From JAQUOA01 sp037443785 (GTDB taxonomy: Bacteria; Bacteroidota; Ignavibacteria; UBA10030; UBA8401), in contig JBBINR010000014.1 in NCBI GenBank assembly GCA_037443785.1, positions 1 to 64,000 on the forward strand: a stretch of DNA of 64,000 nt, read 5' to 3'. Under the pieces are notes generated by a model. That model ran no database searches. It was given only the letters and a program-made list of their open reading frames with translations, and was not told the DNA's origin. Positions 52,480-59,237 of the stretch are shown in pieces (the stretch's first letter is position 1; each line of letters begins with the position of its first letter). The position numbers and the translations under genes are program-made.

Positions 52480-53000
52480 TTTTATTCCCTTTCGATATTT
52501 TCATGATGTAATAAACGAAATAAAAACATATATGTCAAGAACAAAATGCTTTTAGTGTTTTTCAAAATATATAAAATCGCCTAACACGTTATAATTAAAT
52601 GAGTTATAAAAACAAAATATTTTCACCAAGTTCATTATAACACATTGCCCTTTCTTGTTTTGATAATTTTTATGCTTTTACGATTGAGAAAAACATTTGC
52701 GTTCGGTAATAATAAGCCGATGATTGGTCGTTTTAAAATCTAAAAATTAGGATGGAAATACGATTTTATTTGGCTTTATGGAAAGGCAAAATGTTTAAAA
52801 CGTATAGCTGAAGATTCGCCTAAAAAATGCCGATAATATATAGGTAAAACATATTATCATATATTGTTGTTTTTTACTTGACAATGAACGGTAATATTTT
52901 TAGCTTAATACCGATGCAGATGTCTTGCAGTCTCTAATGCGAAAGCATTACGTGTGTAGCGTTGCCCGATGCGCTCATAATTCATCGGGCATTTTTATTT
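52480..53000. other. 521-bp intergenic region inside the transposon
   Basis: Very A+T-rich. It contains the promoter region of the 271-aa gene on the minus side and, on the + strand, the second small-RNA-like stretch at 52905-53001. Between about 52560 and 52870 I see only low-complexity A/T sequence with no credible frame. Confidence 0.6.
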
Positions 53001-53001
53001 T
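52905..53001 (+). ncRNA. Putative small structured RNA 2 inside the transposon
   Basis: A hairpin TAATGC-GAAA-GCATTA with a GNRA tetraloop (52935-52950) is followed by a strong terminator: TGCCCGATG (52963-52971) paired with CATCGGGCA (52983-52991), then TTTTTATTTTT. No gene precedes it on the + strand. A TTGACA at 52878-52883 is upstream, but no well-spaced -7/-10 box is evident, so the 5' end is uncertain. It ends head-on against the stop of the 168-aa gene, as RNA 1 does at the 271-aa gene. Confidence 0.4.
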
Positions 53002-53507
53002 TAAACCCCAAACAACCTTTGCATTTGATGGCGTGTTTCTTTTTCTGTTACTGGGTAAGCCGTATTTAATCGAAATATTCCAGGATCGTAAAGATTTAAA
53101 ATTATCACGTAGTTTAACGATTTTGCATAATAAATTCGTCTAAAGTCACCGCTAACAGAATTAGTACCGTCGCTGATATATGTATGAGTGTTTGCCGTCC
53201 CCCTTAAAACCGGTATTACCCAATGGACTCTTTCAACCCTCTCTATTAATGATTTTTTCTTCCCATCGGTCTTAAACTCCATATCTAAAAAATGATGCGT
53301 ATTTTTAGCCAAATATTCTACCAAAAATCCATCATGCGTCAAACAAAATGGAGAATGTTTTCCATCTTTATCTTTATTAATAAAGTTTTCGTAAATATAT
53401 TTTTTCCCAATTTCAAATAAATCATGTTCTGATAGAGATCCATCCAAAACAGCGGGTCTCAAACTTATTCTAATATCTTTTGCGGGCTTTTGTAGGCAAT
53501 ATTTCAT
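53001..53507 (-). CDS. Passenger gene: 168-aa protein of unknown function
   Basis: I do not recognise it with confidence. The N-terminus is MKYCLQKPAKDIRISLRPAV. The C-terminal half has a compact beta-rich pattern with conserved-looking His, Arg and Tyr residues (HWVIPVLRGTANTHTYISD, RRIYYAKSLNYVIILNLYD, NTAYPVTEKETRHQMQRLFG). This recalls small RNase-type toxin domains (the RelE/barnase-like group that ends in a TAYPV-type strand), but this is a weak resemblance. A TATTTTTG promoter-like box lies 14 bases upstream of the start. There is no export signal. It is the first gene inside the right end. Confidence 0.7.
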   Translation of the reverse strand: MKYCLQKPAKDIRISLRPAVLDGSLSEHDLFEIGKKYIYENFINKDKDGKHSPFCLTHDGFLVEYLAKNTHHFLDMEFKTDGKKKSLIERVERVHWVIPVLRGTANTHTYISDGTNSVSGDFRRIYYAKSLNYVIILNLYDPGIFRLNTAYPVTEKETRHQMQRLFGV

Positions 53508-53543
53508 CGGTGCATATCATACAAAAATAACATTTAAAATACC

Positions 53544-53571
53544 AAAGCCCTCTTTTGAGGGCTTTTTTATT
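53544..53571 (+). terminator. Terminator near the right end of the transposon
   Basis: AAAGCCCTC and GAGGGCTTT flank a 4-base loop and are followed on the + strand by TTTATTT. On the minus strand the T tract is weak. It would block + strand transcripts from leaving the element. Confidence 0.75.
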
Positions 53572-53577
53572 TCTGCT

Positions 53578-53602
53578 TAGTTAAGCAAAGTATATAGTCG
53601 CC
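53578..53602. repeat. Right terminal inverted repeat of the transposon
   Basis: Read on the minus strand it begins GGCGACTATATAC and pairs with the left end (20 of 25 identical). Confidence 0.88.
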
Positions 53603-53610
53603 GTACGAAG
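53603..53610. repeat. Target-site duplication, right copy
   Basis: GTACGAAG, identical to 50224-50231. Both copies are read in the same codon phase of the host gene (codons for Ser-Tyr). Confidence 0.9.
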
Positions 53611-54052
53611 TTCCACCATCTAAATCCGTGCCAGCATAACGAGCTCCTGCTACCCAAAGTGAATCGAATGTAGAATGTCCGGTAGGGTCATTGACCGTCA
53701 CTTCAAATGAATAGGTACCCGCGGAAACTATTGCGGCGGAATTATCTGTTCCATCCCATAGAACATTGTTAATACCTTTTACCGGTGAAGAAACATTTAA
53801 AGTTTTTATTGTTGTATTGCCTTGCTTCACTGTTACGGTTGCCGTGATCGAACCGACTCCCGCTTCATTAATGACAAACCAAATCTTTACGCCCGATCCA
53901 TCACTAACGTTTCCATCCCAAGTTTTTCCGGCATTATTGTAGTCCGTCACAGTAGGATCAGAAATGCGAATGCCTGACGCATAAATATTGGCATACGCAA
54001 CATTCAACAGAAAGGAACAAACTGCAACGACAAGAGTAAAAAGTTTTTTCAT
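53603..54052 (-). pseudogene. N-terminal part of the T9SS gene split by the transposon
   Basis: The 150 codons start at ATG 54052, after an AGGAG-like site; the ORF can be extended to 54079 without support. The signal peptide is MKKLFTLVVAVCSFLLNVAYA. Residues about 25-130 are a FlgD-type Ig domain (GVKIWFVINEAGVGSITATV, NNVLWDGTDNSAAIVSAGTYSFEVTV). In the present sequence the frame runs into the transposon and stops at 53567 after eleven foreign codons. Joined to 50223-47713 it restores a 986-residue protein. Confidence 0.88.
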
Positions 54053-54512
54053 AGACCTGCTCCTATAAAAATTGCACAAAAGATTAATAGTGGCGTGTTA
54101 CAAAATTTCGGCAGCGCACAATACCAGCATTATTTTGAAAAGTGGAAAGTTGTAACAGCGTGAACATGAAAGCAATTGTTTAAAAAATTTATGCAAAATA
54201 TTCATTGATATTCAGCAAATGTCAAGCGACTCTTTACTCGGTTTTCTATAACATCGGAGATGAGATGGGTAACAGTTTTGTGAAAGTAGAAAAATTATTT
54301 TTGAGAAGGAGGGAAAATCGTAAATTTTGTCTTATAACTCAGCCAGACAAACTTATCTTAAATTATTTTTATAGAGTTTTTATAATTATCAAAATTTATT
54401 TCGGAATCCGTTCACCAATTTCCTTTGGAAAAATTTTCAACTCCTCATAAGATTTTTTACAAAATAAAAAAGGCGGATTATTCATCCGCCTTCTGATAAT
54501 CCTTTTTATTTT
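54053..54512. other. Intergenic stretch between the split gene and glnS
   Basis: It contains the promoter/leader of the split T9SS gene and the glnS terminator. A + strand frame of 81 codons (54205-54450) exists but has atypical composition and no family resemblance. I see no RNA gene. Confidence 0.5.
54456..54491 (-). terminator. glnS terminator
   Basis: AGGCGGAT (54471-54478) pairs with ATCCGCCT (54484-54491) and runs into TTTTTTATTTTG on the minus strand. Confidence 0.9.
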
Positions 54513-56198
54513 TTACTTTTTCCCTTGTTGTTCGATCTTTGCCCATGCGTCTTTCAGTGTTACAACACGATTAAATATTGGTGCGCCGGATTTATGGTCT
54601 TTGCTGTCTGCACAAAAATATCCGACACGCTCGAATTGAAATCGTTCACCCGCTTTTGCAATGCCGAGCGCCGGTTCAACTTTTGCGCGACTGACAACGT
54701 GAAGCGAATTCGGGTTAAGATTTGAAAGGAAATCTTTTCCTTCCTCAGCATCGTCGGGGTTTTCGCTCAGAAACAAACGATCATACAGACGAACTTCGGC
54801 ATTCACTGCGTGTAAAGCTGAAACCCAGTGAATCGTCGCTTTCACTTTCTTGCCCGCATTGGCGTGACCGCTTTTTGTTTCCGGATCATAGGTGCACTGA
54901 AGTTCAAGGATATTTCCGTGATCGTCTTTTACTACTTTTTCGCATTTGATGATGTAGGCGTACCGCAGACGCACTTCTGTTCCCGGCGATAAACGAAAAT
55001 ACTTCGGCGGCGGCACTTCACGAAAATCGTCCGCTTCGATAAAGAGTTCTCCTCCAAAAGGAATTTTTCGCGAGCCTGCTGATTCATCTTCGGGATTATT
55101 TACCGCGTCAAGCTCCTCAGCGCTGCCTTCGGGATAATTTGTGATAACGACTTTAATTGGATGAAGCACTGCCATCGCTCGCTGCGTACGTTTGTTCAGA
55201 TCTTCACGAATGGCATATTCCATTTGCGCCACATCTATCACGCTGTCACGTTTTGCGACGCCGATCGTATCGCAAAAATTTCTGATCGCTTCCGGAGTAT
55301 ACCCGCGCCGGCGATATCCTGCAATAGTCGGCATACGAGGATCATCCCATCCCGTGACATGTTTTTCATTGACCAGTTTCAACAATTTTCGTTTGCTTAA
55401 AACAGTGTAGGTCAAATTCAACCGGGCAAATTCAATTTGCTGAGGATGAAACACGCCAAGCTCTTTCAAAAACCAATCATACAACGGACGATGGTTTTCA
55501 AATTCTAATGTACAGATCGAATGGGTGATTCCCTCAAGAGAATCTTCGATGCCGTGCGCCCAGTCGTACGTGGGATAAATGCACCACGTGTTTCCTTGGC
55601 GGTGATGTTCATCATGCACAATACGGTACATGATCGGGTCACGAAGATTGATATTTGGAGATGCCATATCGATTTTTGCACGAAGTGTCTTTGCACCGTT
55701 CTCAAATTCACCATCGCGCATACGCGTCAAGAGATCAAGATTTTCTTCGACTGATCTGTTTCGATACGGACTTTCTTTCCCGGGTTCCGTCAACGTTCCG
55801 CGCATTTCACGAATCTGGTCTCCCGACAAATCGCAGACATAGGCTTTTCCTTTTTTGATGAGCTGAACGGCATAATCATACATTTGCTCAAAATAATCGG
55901 ACGCATAAAAGAGTCTGCCCTCAAAATTTCCTCCGATCCATTTTACATCTTCTATTATAGAGTCAACATACTCCTGTTCTTCTTTTGACGGATTCGTGTC
56001 ATCAAAGCGCAAGTTAAATTTCCCGTTGTAATCGCGGGCAATACCGTAATTCAGGTTAATCGATTTTGCGTGACCAATATGAAGATAACCGTTTGGCTCG
56101 GGGGGAAACCGCGTTTGCACTCGTCCCCCAAATTTATTTGTGGCAAGGTCGCTGCTAACTATTTCTCGGATAAAGTCTGATTTTTCAGGAGTTGACAT
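54513..56198 (-). CDS. glnS: Glutaminyl-tRNA synthetase
   Basis: The 561-residue class I synthetase charges tRNA-Gln with glutamine. Landmarks are FPPEPNGYLHIGHAKSI with the HIGH motif (residues about 37-40), FDDTNPSKEEQEYV, the amino-acid/tRNA pocket RMRDGEF...LRAKIDM, WCIYPTYDWAHGIEDSLEGITHSICTLEF, the KMSKS-type VLSKRK, and the two C-terminal anticodon-binding barrels. The phrase EPNGYLHIGH and CTLEF separate it from glutamyl-tRNA synthetases. Direct charging means the gatCAB route is not needed for Gln. It stands alone with its own terminator. Confidence 0.96.
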   Translation of the reverse strand: MSTPEKSDFIREIVSSDLATNKFGGRVQTRFPPEPNGYLHIGHAKSINLNYGIARDYNGKFNLRFDDTNPSKEEQEYVDSIIEDVKWIGGNFEGRLFYASDYFEQMYDYAVQLIKKGKAYVCDLSGDQIREMRGTLTEPGKESPYRNRSVEENLDLLTRMRDGEFENGAKTLRAKIDMASPNINLRDPIMYRIVHDEHHRQGNTWCIYPTYDWAHGIEDSLEGITHSICTLEFENHRPLYDWFLKELGVFHPQQIEFARLNLTYTVLSKRKLLKLVNEKHVTGWDDPRMPTIAGYRRRGYTPEAIRNFCDTIGVAKRDSVIDVAQMEYAIREDLNKRTQRAMAVLHPIKVVITNYPEGSAEELDAVNNPEDESAGSRKIPFGGELFIEADDFREVPPPKYFRLSPGTEVRLRYAYIIKCEKVVKDDHGNILELQCTYDPETKSGHANAGKKVKATIHWVSALHAVNAEVRLYDRLFLSENPDDAEEGKDFLSNLNPNSLHVVSRAKVEPALGIAKAGERFQFERVGYFCADSKDHKSGAPIFNRVVTLKDAWAKIEQQGKK

Positions 56199-56283
56199 AA
56201 TGCATTCACAATAATTTTAAAAATTCTTTACAGAAAATACAAAAAAGAGGTGCTATTATCAAAATTACCCAAGATTTATCAAA

Positions 56284-56320
56284 GATAAAAAATTAAAACG
56301 CCGCAGTATTATCCGCGGCG
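56284..56320 (-). terminator. Terminator-like hairpin in the glnS upstream region
   Basis: CGCCGC (56299-56304) pairs with GCGGCG (56315-56320). On the minus strand the stem is followed by TTTTAATTTTTT, about 85 bases before the glnS start. No minus-strand gene lies upstream, so it may end a leader or small RNA. Confidence 0.45.
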
Positions 56321-56433
56321 CTTTTGTAGACCTCACTCCAAAATCATCATCCCGTAGGAGAATGATCGTTCCTTTAAGGAACCGAGTGAAGAATAATCTG
56401 AGGGAAACGTACAAAGAGTACATCCAAGAAACA

Positions 56434-56447
56434 ATACCCTAGGGTAT
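56434..56447. promoter_or_regulatory. 14-bp perfect palindrome before the glycosyltransferase operon
   Basis: ATACCCTAGGGTAT is fully self-complementary and lies 73 bases before ATG 56520. It could be an operator. Confidence 0.3.
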
Positions 56448-56519
56448 CTTTATTTATCAATCATACTTTGGATTTAAGCGGCAGGTACTTTATTTTATCT
56501 TATTCCTAATTGCTTTATT

Positions 56520-57566
56520 ATGAGAAAAACTGAAAAAAATTATTCTAAACCTTGGGCATCTCCCTCCCCGCCAAAAAAAATTCTGATCATTCGGTTTCAC
56601 GCTTTTGGAGATATGGTGATCGCGCTCCCGTATCTTCAAGCATTAAAAAATGTTCTTCCCCATGCTGAATTTCATTTCCTGACGCGGGGCGAGTGCGCTG
56701 ATCTTTTGCAAAACGTTGCGATGATGAACAACATCGTTTCGGTGTCTGACAACAGGAAATCAACGGTGCTGCTGGCGAAAATGCTTTCTCTTTTATCTTC
56801 TCTTCGGCAGCAGAAATACGATGTTGTCATCGACCTTCAACGAAACGAGATAAGCAGGTTTGTTCGGCGCGTTCTTTCACCCAAAGCATTTTGCGAATTC
56901 GATCGATATTCAATTCATACTGCAGGCGAACGGACAAAGCGAACGATTCAAGCATTAGAACTGCCAAGATGGAAAGATGATTTTCCTTCTATTGTCTTAA
57001 AGCAAAATGATCTTGGTATGAAACACCTTTTTGACGCCGGATATGATCCGCAAAAAAAACTGGTTGTCATCAATCCCGCGGGAAGTTCTGTTACCAAGAA
57101 TTGGAATCTCGAAAATTATGTAACATTTGCAAATGGATTGAACAGAACATTACAGAACACCGTCCAGTATCTTTTTTTAGGAACGGAACGAATCCAGGAA
57201 AAGGCTCGATATTTTCAAAACCATTTTCATGGACAGGTAGTGAATCTTGTCGGCCGTACGACAACGAGCGACGCATTCTGCATTTTAAAAAAAGCGGATT
57301 TTGTGCTGAGCGAAGATTCCGGATTAATGCACATGGCATGGGTTGCACACGTTCCAGTCTTGGCATTGCTTGGCTCAACACCAAGTTATTGGTCAAAACC
57401 GCTCGGGAATTTTTCCCTTAGCCTTGATTCATCCGATCTTGAGTGCGGCAATTGCAACAGTCCGGCTTGTAAATATAGCGATGTCCGGTGTCTATCCCGC
57501 CACACTCCGGAAAGTGTTTTGGAAATTGCCAAAAAATTGCTTAGCGTCAGTCCAACAAAAGCATGA
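56520..57566 (+). CDS. Glycosyltransferase family 9 (heptosyltransferase-like)
   Basis: The 348-residue enzyme has the GT9 opening ILIIRFHAFGDMVIALPYLQALK (about residues 21-43), DVVIDLQRN, the donor-binding VINPAGSSVTKNW, VNLVGRTTTSDAFCILKKADFVLSEDSGLMHMA and LLGSTPSYWSKP. A Cys cluster near the C-terminus (CGNCNSPACKYSDVRC) is common in this family. It transfers a heptose or similar sugar to the LPS core. It is the first of two genes; its stop overlaps the next start (ATGA). Confidence 0.9.
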   Translation: MRKTEKNYSKPWASPSPPKKILIIRFHAFGDMVIALPYLQALKNVLPHAEFHFLTRGECADLLQNVAMMNNIVSVSDNRKSTVLLAKMLSLLSSLRQQKYDVVIDLQRNEISRFVRRVLSPKAFCEFDRYSIHTAGERTKRTIQALELPRWKDDFPSIVLKQNDLGMKHLFDAGYDPQKKLVVINPAGSSVTKNWNLENYVTFANGLNRTLQNTVQYLFLGTERIQEKARYFQNHFHGQVVNLVGRTTTSDAFCILKKADFVLSEDSGLMHMAWVAHVPVLALLGSTPSYWSKPLGNFSLSLDSSDLECGNCNSPACKYSDVRCLSRHTPESVLEIAKKLLSVSPTKA

Positions 57567-58684
57567 AGAAACAGATCGCAATTATCGTACCCGGTGGAAT
57601 CGGAATCGAACATCATATTCCCTCGCTGCTGCATTTGCTTCATGAGCTTTCGTCTTCATACACACTCCACCTGTACTCATTATCATGTACCGATCTTCAT
57701 CCCTTGCTGCAGCATCCTGATATCCATTATACGTCGCCTGCGGGAATTTTTTCCAAAAATAGAACCCTCTCCGTTATTTTTATTTTTTGCAAAATAGGCT
57801 TTGATCAACTGAAAAAACACTTTGATGTAATTCATGGATTTTGGATTTTGCCGGCCGGTTTTATTGCCGCGATTATTGGAAAATTGTTCCGACTCCCTAC
57901 TGTTATCACCATACCCGGGGGAGATATTGTTCGAATACCAAGGATTCAATATGGGGGAATGAAAACGCCGCTGCATCGAAGCATGATACGTTGGTGCTGT
58001 CGCTCTGCAGAAAAGATTATCGTTCTCACACATTTTCAACATGAAATCATGCGTCGGAACAAAATCACGGCACGAGACATTTCAATCATTCCTTATGGCG
58101 TTGACATCAAGCAGTATGGGTTTCGGCCTAGACCAATTTCCTCGCCTCTCAATATCGTCAGCATTGGAAATATTAATGAGGTGAAAGATGTCTTTACACA
58201 GATACAAACAGTCGCACTCTTATCCCGAACAATCGATTGCAGGCTGACAATTGTCGGACCCGATATTTTGAACGGAAAAACTCAAGCGTACGCAAAAGAA
58301 TTAAATATTATCGATAAGATTCAATGGATCGGAAAACAAAAATATTCTGAAATCCCTGCGCTGCTTCAGTCTTCTCATCTTTTGCTTCATACATCATTGT
58401 ATGATGCGCAAGCCGTTGTCATCATGGAGGCCTTTGCATCGGGAACAATGGTTGTAGGAACGCGGGTGGGTTTGCTTGCAGATACCGATACTGAAAATTC
58501 GCACTCAGCAGAACCAGAAAATGCTAAAGCGCTTGCAGAAATAATTTTAGCGTTGATTAACAATCCTATGCAAAGACAAACGATGCAAAAGCGCAACAGA
58601 GAATATGCTGAGCGTTTTAATAATTCGTGGACTGCCTCCGAGTACAGAAATGTATATCAAAAAGTAATCGATAAGAGGGAATAA
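57563..58684 (+). CDS. Glycosyltransferase family 4 (GT-B)
   Basis: The 373-residue protein has an N-terminal acceptor domain (VIHGFWILPAGFIAAIIGKLF, TVITIPGGDI) and a C-terminal donor domain (NIVSIGNINEVKDVFTQIQTVALL, CRLTIVGPDI, LLQSSHLLLHTSLYDAQAVVIMEAFASGTMVVGTRVG). The E-x7-E-type motif is present as YDAQAVVIMEAFASG. It probably extends an envelope glycan together with the GT9 enzyme. The stop is 4 bases from the stop of the convergent deaminase gene, with no room for a conventional terminator. Confidence 0.9.
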   Translation: MKKQIAIIVPGGIGIEHHIPSLLHLLHELSSSYTLHLYSLSCTDLHPLLQHPDIHYTSPAGIFSKNRTLSVIFIFCKIGFDQLKKHFDVIHGFWILPAGFIAAIIGKLFRLPTVITIPGGDIVRIPRIQYGGMKTPLHRSMIRWCCRSAEKIIVLTHFQHEIMRRNKITARDISIIPYGVDIKQYGFRPRPISSPLNIVSIGNINEVKDVFTQIQTVALLSRTIDCRLTIVGPDILNGKTQAYAKELNIIDKIQWIGKQKYSEIPALLQSSHLLLHTSLYDAQAVVIMEAFASGTMVVGTRVGLLADTDTENSHSAEPENAKALAEIILALINNPMQRQTMQKRNREYAERFNNSWTASEYRNVYQKVIDKRE

Positions 58685-58688
58685 ATAT

Positions 58689-59237
58689 TTATTTTTTGGG
58701 ATACTTCGGATGAAGTGAAAATAATTGAATCTGTTCGCCGTTGTTTTTGACAAGTTTTCGATTCAAAAGATACTGTACATTCGCTTTCTTTTCCTTCAGC
58801 AATTCTGAAACATCTTTTCCTTGCAAAAAAAAGACATGGTGAATGTTATAATTAATGCACGCGCCCAGGCACATTGTGCACGGCTCAAACGTCGAGACAA
58901 GACAAAGACGGCGGCGATTCAACTTTGAGAATTGATCAAAGCCTAATTTTGCAATCGCGTCAGAGATCGCATTAATTTCCGCGTGCTCTCCTGCTTTCAT
59001 GTTTCGCTGTACAGTGTTGTATCCTTCTCCAATAACGGCATTTTCATACAGCAAAACGGACGCAACAGGAACATCCAATGTTTCTAACGATCGCTGTGCC
59101 AACGATAATAAGCGCTGCATTACCTCAACCGAAAGATGAATTTTCCCGCGGATCAAAAATATTTTGGAAATACTTACTGCTGTCAACAGTACGAGGACAA
59201 GGGAAAGAACAATTTCTATAAAATGAAGATACATCAT
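58689..59237 (-). CDS. Membrane-tethered CMP/dCMP-type deaminase (TadA/guanine deaminase-like)
   Basis: The 182-residue protein has one N-terminal membrane helix (residues about 5-28, HFIEIVLSLVLVLLTAVSISKIFL), followed by a zinc-dependent deaminase domain: His85-Ala-Glu87 (GEHAEINAI) and PCxxC with Cys120 and Cys123 (FEPCTMCLGAC). This zinc site is the deaminase hallmark, and the Glu is the proton shuttle. Bacterial TadA and guanine deaminases of this size are normally soluble, so the membrane anchor is odd. The gene overlaps the ABC transporter stop by 4 bp, so the substrate may be linked to what that transporter handles. Confidence 0.85.
   Translation of the reverse strand: MMYLHFIEIVLSLVLVLLTAVSISKIFLIRGKIHLSVEVMQRLLSLAQRSLETLDVPVASVLLYENAVIGEGYNTVQRNMKAGEHAEINAISDAIAKLGFDQFSKLNRRRLCLVSTFEPCTMCLGACINYNIHHVFFLQGKDVSELLKEKKANVQYLLNRKLVKNNGEQIQLFSLHPKYPKK

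Larger units (their letters stand above)
50232..53602 (-). mobile_element. IS1595-family (ISXO2-like) transposon with passenger genes
   Basis: The 3,371-bp element has imperfect terminal inverted repeats of about 25 bp, an 8-bp target duplication (GTACGAAG), an ISXO2-type DDE transposase, a 46-codon companion ORF and two passenger genes (51664-52479 and 53001-53507). Three strong terminators face the + strand, two of them ending probable small RNAs. Its coding regions are all on the minus strand, like the host gene. The base composition of the passengers is visibly more A+T-rich than the neighbourhood, as expected for acquired DNA. IS1595-family elements with passenger genes are known; these particular passengers are not ones I recognise. 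Confidence 0.92.
56199..56519. other. 321-bp divergent intergenic region between glnS and the glycosyltransferases
   Basis: It must hold promoters for both directions. Several symmetric elements are visible: a GC-rich hairpin (56299-56320), GTTCCTTTAAGGAAC (near 56368-56382), GTACAAAGAGTAC (near 56409) and the palindrome at 56434-56447. No coding frame is credible. Confidence 0.6.

Noticed and set aside
52925..53143. 72-codon + strand ORF in the transposon
   Set aside because: It runs through the GNRA hairpin and terminator and into antisense of the 168-aa gene.
54205..54450. 81-codon + strand ORF between the split gene and glnS
   Set aside because: Weak start context, A+T-driven composition, no resemblance to protein families; kept only as part of the intergenic note.
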